Below are positions 30,548 to 39,626 of a DNA stretch of 64,000 nt, in pieces (the first letter of the stretch is position 1; each line of letters begins with the position of its first letter). The notes under the pieces are model-generated. The model saw only the letters and a program-made list of their open reading frames with translations. It had not been told where the DNA came from and did no database searches. The position numbers and the translations under genes were made by a program. Source of the stretch: Limosilactobacillus equigenerosi DSM 18793 = JCM 14505 (GTDB lineage Bacteria > Bacillota > Bacilli > Lactobacillales > Lactobacillaceae); contig NZ_BBAS01000006.1 in the NCBI RefSeq assembly GCF_001311375.1, positions 34,800 to 98,799 on the forward strand, read 5' to 3'.

Positions 30548-31138
30548 ATGATTATATATATTTCTCCAATCTTGATTATGTGGATAATGTTAGTTTTAAT
30601 TTATAAAAACGATAAATTAATACCGTTATTCACGGTGCTAAATATTTTATATGCTTTGTGGAGTGTTATGGTTGGAACATTTATGAAGTATGATTACAAT
30701 TTAGATCAGGTAGTTTCCAAGGGAAATGTTGATTTATTTGAATGTTTAATAGATGTAGGTTATATGCTATGCTTAGCAATTCCTCAAGTAGTGGTTGTGA
30801 TATTAAAAATGAAACAGAAATATAAGAAGGATCGTAGAAAATTTAAAACAGTCAAAGATGAATTTCTTTGGACATTAACTACAAGGGCAACTGGTTATGT
30901 TCTGTTTATTTTATTAGGTTTTTTAGCGATGGAAATACTTTTTCCCCTAATGGTTTTTGTGAGAAATATTAAGTTAGTATTTATAAAAGAAATCATTGCT
31001 ATTTTGTATGTTGTTATTGTAATGTTTGGAATTCCAGCTTTATATATAATTAAATTGGATGCAATTACTAATCATTTGGACCAATGGTTATGGAAAAAGT
31101 ACGGTAATCACAGTGAAACATTGGGGAACAACAAATGA
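30548..31138 (+). CDS. Polytopic membrane immunity protein for LXG 1
   Basis: 196 residues with about six membrane helices (IYISPILIMWIMLVLIY, LFTVLNILYALWSVMVG, YMLCLAIPQVVVVIL, ATGYVLFILLGFLAMEIL, IIAILYVVIVMFGIPALYII) and a conserved basic loop KDRRKFKTVKDEFLWTLTTR. It follows the toxin by 15 bp. A paralogue (31602) follows the orphan C-terminal fragment, so each toxin end is paired with its own membrane protein, the usual sign of an immunity gene. Its TGA overlaps the next ATG. Confidence 0.8.
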   Translation: MIIYISPILIMWIMLVLIYKNDKLIPLFTVLNILYALWSVMVGTFMKYDYNLDQVVSKGNVDLFECLIDVGYMLCLAIPQVVVVILKMKQKYKKDRRKFKTVKDEFLWTLTTRATGYVLFILLGFLAMEILFPLMVFVRNIKLVFIKEIIAILYVVIVMFGIPALYIIKLDAITNHLDQWLWKKYGNHSETLGNNK

Positions 31139-31587
31139 TGAGTAGCATGAACTTTAAATTTACAAATATGATTGAATCATCGAAAGTAAGTTCAGTGCTT
31201 GATCGTCAGATGTCGAGCTTTGTCAATCATGGATACTTTACCCCAGTGTTATCAGATACGAAAGATTTCGTTGTAGATGTGACAAAGCATGCCAAACCAG
31301 TCGCCAAAGTTCATGGGAAGGAATTATTGAAACCAGTTGTGACTGAGTATGGAAAAGAAGGAGCAAAAGTGGTCGCAAAGAAACAAGCAAATGCTTACGC
31401 AACTAATTGGGTTGATAAGAACCTGGTTGATCGCTATGTTTCATCCGATTCGCTTCACGGATATGCACGTCCAGTTTTAGAACAATTGGTAAATAAAGGT
31501 GTTAAATCCAAAGTAGGGGGCGTGGCTACGAATTCTACAGATTATATGTTAAACAAGATGCCGCAATTAGTGGGAACTACAAATTAG
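31135..31587 (+). CDS. Orphan C-terminal toxin fragment of LXG 1 type
   Basis: 150 residues, homologous to the last 140 of LXG 1 (SSVLDRQMSSFVNHGYFTPV, LSDTKDFVVDV, HGYARPVLEQL, PQLVGTTN) without any LXG domain. It has an ATG overlapping the previous stop, so it could be translated, but it cannot be exported on its own by the known route. Best read as a stored alternative toxin end that can recombine onto the LXG gene through the shared block. Confidence 0.8.
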   Translation: MMSSMNFKFTNMIESSKVSSVLDRQMSSFVNHGYFTPVLSDTKDFVVDVTKHAKPVAKVHGKELLKPVVTEYGKEGAKVVAKKQANAYATNWVDKNLVDRYVSSDSLHGYARPVLEQLVNKGVKSKVGGVATNSTDYMLNKMPQLVGTTN

Positions 31588-31601
31588 AGGGGGTAGGATG
31601 A

Positions 31602-32184
31602 ATGATAAAATTCTTTTTGCCAATTCCTTTTATGTGGTTAATGGTATTTTTAACTTATAAAAATCGTAAATTAATGCCTCTGCTTTTTATATTAAATATA
31701 GCTTATGATGTAGCGAGTTTTTTAGTCGGAATAGAGATGAATATTGAATATAATTTTGTTTCCGACACTTATCAAAATTTCTTTGCGTTTTTATTAGGGA
31801 TTGTATGGTTAATTTGTTTAACAATTTCGGAATTAATTGCAGTATTTCAAAAAAATGAAACAAAACTATAAAAAAGATAGCAGAAAATTTAAAACAGTTA
31901 AAGATGAATTCCTTTGGACTTTAACAACTAGGGCAACAGGTTACATTTTGTTTATTTTATTAGGAATGGTTGCTATGGATGTTTTAGCGTTCCTATTTGG
32001 ATCATATGTTAGGGGATTAAAATCACTAGTAGCATCATGCTTACTTGCATTTATAGGAATTGTAGCTTTATTTGGAATTCCGGCTTTATACATAATTAAA
32101 TTGGATGCAATTACTAATCATTTGGACCAATGGTTATGGAAAAAGTACGGTAATCACAGTGGAACATTGGGGAAGGAAAGTTAG
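31602..32184 (+). CDS. Polytopic membrane immunity protein for the orphan toxin end, one frameshift
   Basis: Paralogue of the 30548 product: diverged N-terminal helices (FLPIPFMWLMVFLTYK; LLGIVWLICLTISELIAV), then a nearly identical second half (KFKTVKDEFLWTLTTRATGY, IIKLDAITNHLDQWLWKKYG). An extra A in an A7 run at about 31851-31857 breaks the frame; A6 gives AVFQKMKQNYKKD. The conserved second half and variable first half suggest specificity lies in the N-terminal helices. Confidence 0.78.
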
Positions 32185-32187
32185 AAA

Positions 32188-32442
32188 ATGTTAAATGAGA
32201 AAGAAGCAGAATTGAAGGAATTACAAAAGAAGATTAATGTTACTGCTGTTGTGAGTATATTAATCCTTATCGTTGTTAGGATGATTCTCCGATATATGGT
32301 GCCAATTGTGCTATCTGACGGGAGTTTAAATTGGCAAGCAATTATTATCTGCGGGATAGTGTATCTTGCGGTATTAATCAATATTTTTGATTTAGGAATT
32401 AAGCGATTTAAGTTAAAACGGGAAATAAATAATTTGAAATAA
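32188..32442 (+). CDS. Small two-helix membrane protein
   Basis: 84 residues: charged coil MLNEKEAELKELQKKI, helix AVVSILILIVVRMILRYMV, loop, helix AIIICGIVYLAVLINIFDL, basic tail KRFKLKREINNL. Unknown family. Last gene of the LXG 1 operon, directly before the terminator, so possibly another immunity-type protein. Confidence 0.6.
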   Translation: MLNEKEAELKELQKKINVTAVVSILILIVVRMILRYMVPIVLSDGSLNWQAIIICGIVYLAVLINIFDLGIKRFKLKREINNLK

Positions 32443-32452
32443 TAGATGATTA

Positions 32453-32514
32453 TTTGGTGGTCGTAATCAGTTTATGGTTGCGACCATTTTTAGAATGGGA
32501 TAAACGGTAATTTT
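32453..32514 (+). repeat. Terminator-containing cassette-junction repeat, copy 1
   Basis: TGGTCG...CGACCATTTTT hairpin (a rho-independent terminator) followed by AGAAT..GATAAACGGTAATTT. Nearly the same 62 bp occur at 40187-40250. Both copies sit immediately before essC-derived sequence, which makes this a candidate cassette boundary. Confidence 0.8.
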
Positions 32515-32532
32515 ATGGGTGAGGTCAGATAT

Positions 32533-35271
32533 ATGGATTTAGCATTTGAACCGCATTTACAACCAGCGGCGGATTCACTGGTCAATGCGATTAAGCGCTT
32601 AGCCAATTTAAACCATATCGAAGTGGAACAAAATTCAATCCCTGAGTCGGTGACGTTTTTAGATTTGTATCATGTGAAGCGGGCGGAAGAATTGGCGATT
32701 ATGCAACGGTGGCAACAAGCCGACACCTCGAAGACCTTAGCAGCCCCACTTGGCTTGCGGGGCAAAGACGATGTGGTGGAGCTTAATTTACATGAACGAG
32801 CCCATGGGCCTCACGGGTTGATCGCTGGGACAACGGGGTCCGGGAAGTCGGAATTGCTGCAATCGTACATGTTGTCATTAGCGGTTAACTTTGCCCCTGA
32901 AGATGTTGGGTTCCTCCCGATTGACTACAAAGGTGGGGGGATGGCGAACTTGTTTGCGAACTTACCGCACCTTATGGGGATGATTACGAACTTAGATGGC
33001 GCTAGTACCGACCGGGCGTTGAAGAGTATTCACGCTGAACTTGAACGGCGGCAACGCTATTTCCGGCAGTTTGGGGTGAATAATATTAATGCCTACACCA
33101 AACTGTATAAGGAAGGGAAAGAACACCCAACTGATGATAGTTACCCCCACGAACCGCTGCCGCACTTATTCCTTATTTCAGATGAATTTGCGGAATTAAA
33201 AGCCAATGAACCGGACTTTATGGATGAGTTGGTTTCAACGGCGCGGATTGGGCGGTCGTTAGGGGTGCACCTGATTTTGGCAACCCAAAAACCAAACGGG
33301 GTCGTTAGTGAACAAATTTGGTCCAACTCGCGGTTTAAGATTGCCCTCAAAGTTTCGGATCCAGCTGATTCCAAGGAAATTATCCATACCCCCGATGCGG
33401 ATTCAATTACCCAAGTCGGACGGGCGTACTTACAAGTCGGGAACAATGAAATCTATGAATTATTCCAATCGGCATACTCGAGTGCGGAATACAATCCAAC
33501 GGATAATCAGCACGCGCAGCGTGATCAACGGCTTTGGTTGATTAATCAACTTGGCCAAGCGGATTATTAACCCGGGATTTATCCGAAATTGATGAACCAA
33601 AGGAAAGTGAAATCCAAACCCAACTTGAAGCGGTGGTGGATGAAATCGCTAAGGATGCCCAACAAGCGCAAGTGAAGATGCCGATGAAGCCATGGTTACC
33701 ACCATTACCAGAAAGTTTGGTAGGGCCGGAACTTGATTGGCAAACCGCTTGGCAACAACCACGGCAACTAAAAGTACCGTTTGGGATGCTGGATATTCCG
33801 TCACGGCAAACACAAGAAAAATTTGAATTTGACGTTGCTGTTTTAAATCCCGCCTTAATTATTGGGAGTGCGGGTTACGGAAAATCGATTGCATTACAAA
33901 CGATTGTGACTAATTTAGCGCGCCTTAATAATCCAGAACAGGTGCACTTCTATTTACTCGATTTTGGAACGAACGGTCTCTTACCATTGGTTGGTCTTCC
34001 ACATGTGGCTGATATTGCGGGATTTGATGACTTGGAAAAGTTACACAAGATGTTAAAACGGTTGGTTAATCTGCTTGAGCAACGCCGCAATCAATTCCAA
34101 ACAAAAGGTGTCTCAAATCTGCAACAATATGAATCATTAACCGGTGAAACGTTGCCAGCAATTGTGGTGGTATTAGATGCGTATGATACGGTAGTTGAAA
34201 ATGAAGTCGAGCGGATAGAAATTGACCTAGTCTTGTCCCGTTTGTTACGTGAAGGGCAGGCACTGGGAATATACACGATTATTAGTGCCAATCGGTATAC
34301 TAGTTTCCGGGCGTCAATGACGTCTAACATTACTAGTGAACTGTTGTTATACATGGTTGAAGAAAATGCGCCTCGTGATATCTTAGGACGAAAAGTTTTG
34401 AAGCAGTCGCCAATTCCTGGGCGTGGCCAGATGGAAATTGATGATGAGATGTTAGCGTTCCAAATCTATACCCCAACGGAACACGCCGAATCGCTTAAGA
34501 TTGTGCATGATTTACGGGAATTAAGTAAGTTCATGACAGATGATTGGGATGGTGAAGTCCCAGCTAAGATTCCGATGTTGCCGGCAAGGTTTAATTTAGA
34601 TTACTTGGAAAATAATGAATCAATTAATAAGTGGTGGCAAGTATCAACAATTCCATTAGGGTTTGATAAAGAAAATACCTTACCAGTCGGGTTTATGCCA
34701 GATGAACACCACCATTTCATGATTAGTTATTTCACTACTGATCAAGCTGAAACGATCGCGCGAGATATCCTGTTTAGTTTAAGTAAAATTGAATGTCAAA
34801 CAGGGTTAATAGATGTTAATGGTGAATATCAAAATTATGCGCGTTTAGTTGATAAAGATTATCGTGATGATGTAGATAGTGTTAAAAAAATTATTCCATC
34901 AATATGCGGTAGCGGCTAAAAATCGGGATCATTTAAAATCATTAATTTTATTTATTCCAGATTTAAAGGATTTTCTTAGTAAAAGTGGACTGACCGCAAG
35001 TGAAATTGAGGAAATATACAAGGAAAGTTGGCGCGCTGGGTTACATATTATCATTATGGATAACCAAACGTATATCGAAAAGAGTTTCGACGCAAACGCA
35101 CAATTAATTCGAAATTACGTTACAGCTGGGATTGTGATGACTAGAATTGTTGATTCGAGTGTGATTCAGGCAATGGGACGGACGAATGATCCAGATTTAC
35201 CGGATAATGAAGCCGCTTATTTTGAAGCGCGAGGTAAAAATTATTCGATGATTAAAATTCCAGTTGATTAG
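32533..35271 (+). CDS. essC3: Truncated essC copy 3 (complete D1-D2-D3, no FHA or membrane part), two frameshifts
   Basis: Homology to essC copy 1 begins at TATATGGATTTAGC (copy 1 about 16413). ATG 32533 is 7 nt behind GAGGT at 32521-32525, so here translation of a soluble protein is plausible. D1 Walker [10 protein letters not shown] is present, with G6 intact at 32935-32940 where copies 1 and 2 read G5. After PWLPPL the D2-D3 part starts like copy 2 ([11 protein letters not shown]), then resembles copy 1 ([16 protein letters not shown]), then its own tail. Breaks: an A lost near 33563 and an extra A in A7 at about 34885. Followed by the LXG 2 operon. Confidence 0.85.
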
Positions 35272-35283
35272 AAGGAGGATAAG

Positions 35284-35571
35284 ATGGCTAGTAAAGCAGA
35301 AATTCGTGAAAAAAATTCGTCGCTTACAACGAGCAAAAAGTCAAATTATGCAGTTGAATGGACACTTATCAGGCATTTCACTAAGTGATGTAAAAGCGGC
35401 AGGAAATCACCATTGGAAAGGGAATGTTTATCAGCAAGAATATTTAAATCGGTTGACGGAAGTAAAAGCTGATAAGAAAAAAAGACAGTCAAGGTTTGCG
35501 AACAATTAATCAGGACTTTGAACAAAAAAATTCAACAGCTCTATGTGGAATTAGCAGCAGCCAAGGACTAG
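35284..35571 (+). CDS. YwqH-like helical partner of LXG 2 (DUF5082 type), three frameshifts
   Basis: About 95 residues after removing one A from each of three A7 runs (about 35310, 35476 and 35525): KIRRLQRAKSQIMQLNGHLS, the turn AAGNHHWKGNVYQQEYLNRL, and DSQGLRTINQDFEQKIQQLY. Same helix-W-helix plan as the 28345 product. Strong AAGGAGG between the essC3 stop and this start. Likely LXG 2 export partner. Confidence 0.7.
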
Positions 35572-35580
35572 GAGGTTATG

Positions 35581-35856
35581 ATGGGAAATATTAGTGTTAG
35601 TTATGGTGAGCTTCGCAGTGAACTAAGTGGAATCGAGGCGGCCGGAACGAGTCTAGGTGGAACACGAGATGGGATTAAGCAGACGCCGGGGGATGTGGAA
35701 GGATTACCGACCCCGCCACAAATTGCCCAAGCATATGCAGAGCTGTCAGAGTTAATTGCAGAATACGGTCAGTTAATGGTACATGATGCAAAACGGATTC
35801 AAGTGGTTGGGAATAATAAGGTTACAATTGATGCTTTAGCATCCCAAGGTAGGTGA
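35581..35856 (+). CDS. Lap1-like partner of LXG 2 (DUF3130 type)
   Basis: 91 residues, ISVSYGELRSELSGIEAAG, PGDVEGLPTPPQIAQAYAEL, YGQLMVHDAKRIQVV. Homologous in layout to the 28701 product. ATG 35578 is also possible, but GGAGG at 35571-35575 spaces better with 35581. Precedes the LXG gene by 8 bp. Confidence 0.75.
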   Translation: MGNISVSYGELRSELSGIEAAGTSLGGTRDGIKQTPGDVEGLPTPPQIAQAYAELSELIAEYGQLMVHDAKRIQVVGNNKVTIDALASQGR

Positions 35857-35864
35857 TTAAATCA

Positions 35865-37287
35865 ATGAAAGTTAATTACAGTAGTTTATTGAGCTATAGC
35901 CATGCGGTAGAGCATGGGTTAGCTAGCCGGAATAGTAATTTGTCAGCCGGAAAAAGTGCCGTAAATCGTTTTGTTGGTTCTGGTTCACTGCAAGGGGCTG
36001 CCGGTGAGGCTAGTAAGGCTTATCTAAATGAGGTTCAAGCTGGCATTGCCAATCATATTGCTACGATTGTGGAGAACTTACAACAAAAACAAAGTTTATA
36101 CGTTGGTAATTATCCAGAAGTTGATCGTGGTGGGAGTGGTTTTTTTCTTAGATACCGTAGATTATGAAGCCTTAGCAAGCAACATCAATAAAAAATCGCA
36201 ACAATTGCAGGAAGTAGCCGATGATGTAAGTCGGATCACGAGTAGCGTTAGTGATATTTGCGCTTCTGGTGGGACGGCGACGGTAACTGGGGCAATTGAA
36301 CGAGCCATAACTAATTTGTATCAAATGAACCAGACCATTAATAATCAAAGTACAGCTTGGAATAGTTATGAAAGTAGCCATAGTAATGATTTTGCTGATA
36401 TTTTAGCTGCTATTAGTGGGCTAAAATCAGTGGTAGCTAGTTATGCCCAAGGGGCATATCCATCGATGGCAAATTATTATGCAGGTGGATTTGGGGCCGC
36501 TATTGGGGTTGAGCTAGGTAATTTACTAGGTAAATTAGGGAATGAAAATCTAGCGAATGCGAATTTAGCACGGGCAGCACAAAAGAAGATTGATGCGAAG
36601 TATAGTCAACTGCCAGTCGCGAAAAATGAGAAGAAGAAACGACAAGAAAAGCATTCAAAGGATGGCAAGGCAGTTACGGCAAGTTTATTAGGATTAGGGC
36701 TGGAATTAATTAAAGAGAGTACTAAAGAATCGTTTAGTGATTTTTCAGATGAAGTAGCCAAGACTGTTTTAAAAGAAGGTAAAAATATTGGCCGTCATTT
36801 AGGCACTAAGTTAATGCCTCGTGATTCATTTGGACGATTTATGAAGGTTACAAATCCATATCGGAAGGCTGCAATAAAGACTTTATATGGAATTAGTGAT
36901 AATTCAAGTAAGGTAATTGGAAAAGTGGCGAAAGGTGTTGCCACGACATTAACGGGAATTGATTTTATAAACGAAGCCGTTGGTTTTGCGAAAGAACATA
37001 AGAAAGCTAATGTTGGTCGATGTGTAACGTATGCGGGGGCAGTTACTGGTACAACATTCGTAGCCGGGATTGCAATTGGAGCAGCTGTTTCTGGAACTTT
37101 TGCACCAGTAGTATTAGCAGCAGGAGCCGGCATGGCAATTTCTGCTGGAGCGAAACAAGCATACAAACATAATTTCCTTGGGTTTAGAGATGGTGTTAAT
37201 AAAGTTGGGGATGCTGTTACAGATTCTGTGTTAGTTGCTAATAGGTTTAATAGGCCAATTGGGATGCCAATTGGAATGGTGAGATAG
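35865..37287 (+). CDS. LXG-domain toxin 2 with glycine-zipper, TspA-like C-terminus, one frameshift
   Basis: About 474 residues. LXG domain 1-215 (SYSHAVEHGLASRNSNLSAG, GSLQGAAGEASKAYLNEVQ). An extra T in the T7 run at about 36140-36146 interrupts it; T6 gives GSGFFLDTVDYEAL. The C-terminus has FAKEHKKANVG followed by a hydrophobic glycine/alanine-rich region (TFVAGIAIGAAVSGTFAPVV...GAGMAISAGAKQ). This resembles S. aureus TspA, a T7SS toxin that depolarises membranes. The two following genes encode DUF443 proteins, the family of TspA's immunity protein TsaI, which supports the reading. Confidence 0.85.
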
Positions 37288-37288
37288 G

Positions 37289-37975
37289 ATGATTAAAGAA
37301 AACACCCCATACCGAGTTAAACCACTGTATCAGATCAATTGGCGATATTATATCGTAAAAATTAAGGATGAATATTTTGTCATTGATTATATTAATCCTA
37401 GAAACATTTTTAATATGTTTTTATACGCAGGTAAGAGAAGTTATATGGTATATAAAATTGGTAAGACACTTGATGAGTTTCCGTTAGAATATACAAAATT
37501 AAATTGGGTAATTCTTAACTGTAAAAAATTTGAAGTAATATTAACGGTATTTTTCGTAATGGGAATAATTTTGTCATTTGTAAGTGGAACATCAAATATA
37601 CTAATTAAAAATATTCCGTTAATATTAGATTTAGAAATAGCTTCATTATTAATATTGTACTTAATTAGCTTATGCAAGGATAAATACGAAAATTTTAAGT
37701 ACTTAACTCAATATAAAGGAGTTAGATTAATATATAAGAGAGAAAAGTATAAAAGTAAGCTGGGGGCATTCCTTTATTGTTATATTACAAATCCGATTGG
37801 GGAGTGTGCTACATTATGCTTTTTAACATGGTTATTGTATGATACTTCAAGTTTGTTAATTTTACTAATGGTTCAATTACCAGGAAGTTTATTTATTATA
37901 TGTCGCCCATATATAAATATTACATATGAATTATCAAGTTCTAAATTAAATTTAGAAAGGATACCGGACGAGTAA
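37289..37975 (+). CDS. DUF443 (TsaI-like) membrane immunity protein 1
   Basis: 228 residues. The N-terminus TPYRVKPLYQINWRYYIVKI...YFVIDYINPRN is the DUF443 signature (YR...YYlvd..). About five membrane helices follow (VILTVFFVMGIILSFVSG, IASLLILYLISL, TLCFLTWLLYD, LLILLMVQLPGSLFIIC). In S. aureus, tandem DUF443 genes follow tspA and protect the membrane from outside. Starts 1 bp after the toxin stop. Confidence 0.85.
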   Translation: MIKENTPYRVKPLYQINWRYYIVKIKDEYFVIDYINPRNIFNMFLYAGKRSYMVYKIGKTLDEFPLEYTKLNWVILNCKKFEVILTVFFVMGIILSFVSGTSNILIKNIPLILDLEIASLLILYLISLCKDKYENFKYLTQYKGVRLIYKREKYKSKLGAFLYCYITNPIGECATLCFLTWLLYDTSSLLILLMVQLPGSLFIICRPYINITYELSSSKLNLERIPDE

Positions 37976-38376
37976 TAAAACAATTGGAAATGCTATAAAG
38001 GCTCCCGTAAAAGTATTAGCAGGAGTTGATTTTTTTGAAAGAAGCCGTTGATTTTACGAAAGAACATAAAAATGCCAATATTGGCCGGGCTGTAACGTAC
38101 AGTGGAGCAGTTGTTGGGACAACGTTTGCGGCAGGTGAAGCTATTGGAGCAACTGCTGCAGCTTTGGGTGCAGCTTTTACTGCTCCAGCGTGGTTAGCAG
38201 CAGGAGGTGTTATACTTGCAACAGCTGCAGCCGGTATGGCAATTTCTGCGGGAGCAAAACAAGCATACAAACATAATTTCCTTGGGTTTAGAGATGGGGT
38301 TAATGAAATTGGTGATAATTTTGGTAATCCTAAGTATTATAATTCAACAACGTACCCGGTTGGTCCCAAATATTAA
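37968..38376 (+). pseudogene. Start-less orphan toxin C-terminus of LXG 2 type
   Basis: The frame SNKTIGNAIKAPVKVLAGVD continues, after removing one T from T7 at 38030-38036, into FLKEAVDFTKEHKNANIGR and TAAALGAAFTAPAWL...AAAGMAISAGAKQ. This matches the last 130 residues of LXG 2. Homology begins inside the stop region of the DUF443 gene and has no start codon or RBS in frame, so it is silent as it stands. Its central glycine-zipper is clearly different from LXG 2, that is, an alternative allele. Confidence 0.8.
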
Positions 38377-38416
38377 AAGGATATATATATGAATGAATTT
38401 AAAATGGTGAGGTAAT

Positions 38417-39103
38417 ATGATTAAAGAAAACACCCCATATCGAGTTAAACCACTGTATCAAATCAATTGGCGTTATTATATCGTAAAAATTAAAGATGAA
38501 TATTTTGTCATTGATTATATTAATCCCAGAAATATTTTAAGTGTATTTTTAATTGGGGGAAAATCTCATTATAAGATGTATCGAATTGGGAAAAATTTAA
38601 ATAGTGATTTATTAGAATATCATGAATTGAATTGGTTAGTTCGTAATTATCATAAAATCGGAAATTTATTACTTACAATATTAACAAGTGGGGTAATTAT
38701 TTCATATTTTGGAGTAAGATCTGATGGTTTAAGAAATTTGGTACCACTAATTTTTGGAGTCGAAGGGTTGATATTTTTAATTTGGTGGGTTTCATTAATG
38801 TTAAATAGCAATAATAAGAAAGATGCATTAAGTAAATTTGAGGAATACAACGCTAAACCATCATCTTTAAAAGATTATAGTAAGTTAAAACTATTATATA
38901 TATATACATTTGGCTATTTGTTCCTTTATTTATGCATTATTATTTGTAACGGATGGTTTGTATTTTTCCCCAATTGGTTAACGTTATTAATGATTCAAAT
39001 TCCGTATACGTGGGGTGCTTTAGTAGGAGTGTATGCTAGCATTAATGATGTGTTTGTATTGTCAAGTAATCGCAAAAAGTTGATGTTAAGAAAGTTAAAT
39101 TAG
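38417..39103 (+). CDS. DUF443 (TsaI-like) membrane immunity protein 2
   Basis: 228 residues. The first about 75 are almost identical to the 37289 product; the membrane helices (LLLTILTSGVIISYFG, VEGLIFLIWWVSLMLN, LFLYLCIIICNGWFVFF) are diverged. It follows the orphan toxin end, so it is the natural match to that allele. The conserved start and variable membrane region suggest that specificity resides in the helices. Confidence 0.85.
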   Translation: MIKENTPYRVKPLYQINWRYYIVKIKDEYFVIDYINPRNILSVFLIGGKSHYKMYRIGKNLNSDLLEYHELNWLVRNYHKIGNLLLTILTSGVIISYFGVRSDGLRNLVPLIFGVEGLIFLIWWVSLMLNSNNKKDALSKFEEYNAKPSSLKDYSKLKLLYIYTFGYLFLYLCIIICNGWFVFFPNWLTLLMIQIPYTWGALVGVYASINDVFVLSSNRKKLMLRKLN

Positions 39104-39125
39104 AAAGAAAAGTGAGGAAAAGAAA

Positions 39126-39413
39126 ATGTTATCAATTGGTAGTATTGTTTATTTAGAAGGTGGCGATCAAAAGTTAATGATTATTGGTCAAGGACAAATA
39201 ATGGAGCAAAATAAACAACAAGTTTATTTTGACTATGTTGCTTGTCAATATCCATCTGGGATTGATCCGGAAGAAGTTTATTATTTTAATAAGGAAGATA
39301 TTGCGGAAGTAGTTTTTGATGGTTATCGGGATGAAGAATCATATAAAGTAGATCAACTGTACCAAGAATGGATTGAGAAGACGGACTTGCCCAAAGGTGA
39401 GACTAGTTTATAA
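39126..39413 (+). CDS. DUF4176 protein of the LXG 2 cassette
   Basis: 95 residues: LSIGSIVYLEGGDQKLMIIGQG, FDYVACQYPSGIDPEEVYYF, EDIAEVVFDGYRDEESY. A compact, intact DUF4176 protein; RBS GAGGAAAAG. In the LXG 1 operon the equivalent gene leads the cassette, whereas here it is last. Function not established. Confidence 0.85.
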   Translation: MLSIGSIVYLEGGDQKLMIIGQGQIMEQNKQQVYFDYVACQYPSGIDPEEVYYFNKEDIAEVVFDGYRDEESYKVDQLYQEWIEKTDLPKGETSL

Positions 39414-39428
39414 TTTTGAAATTATTGC

Positions 39429-39457
39429 CCTTTAAATTGAATAAGACAATTTAAAGG
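39429..39457 (+). promoter_or_regulatory. Perfect 11-bp inverted repeat
   Basis: CCTTTAAATTG / CAATTTAAAGG with a 7-nt loop, followed by AGGCTATTG rather than a T run. Poor terminator; could be an operator or a recombination scar at the edge of the decayed essC piece. Confidence 0.5.
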
Positions 39458-39476
39458 AGGCTATTGTAATTAATGA

Positions 39477-39600
39477 GGTCGTTGGTGAGTAAATTTGGTT
39501 TGAACTTGCAGTTTAAGATTACCATCAAAGCTTCCGGACTGGCTGGCTGATTCGAATGAAATTATCCATATGTCGGATTCATTTTCAAATAATTAAGTAG
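39477..39600 (+). pseudogene. Decayed essC fragment
   Basis: GGTCGTTGGTGAGTAAATTTGG, then CAGTTTAAGATTACCATCAAAG, GCTGATTCGAATGAAATTATC and ATATGTCGGATTC, parallel to essC1 positions about 17183-17290 (encoding [20 protein letters not shown]). It has in-frame stops and several substitutions, so it is older than the truncated copies. A former essC copy once stood here. Confidence 0.7.
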
Positions 39601-39626
39601 GAAAAAGTAGAAAATAGACAAGGAAG

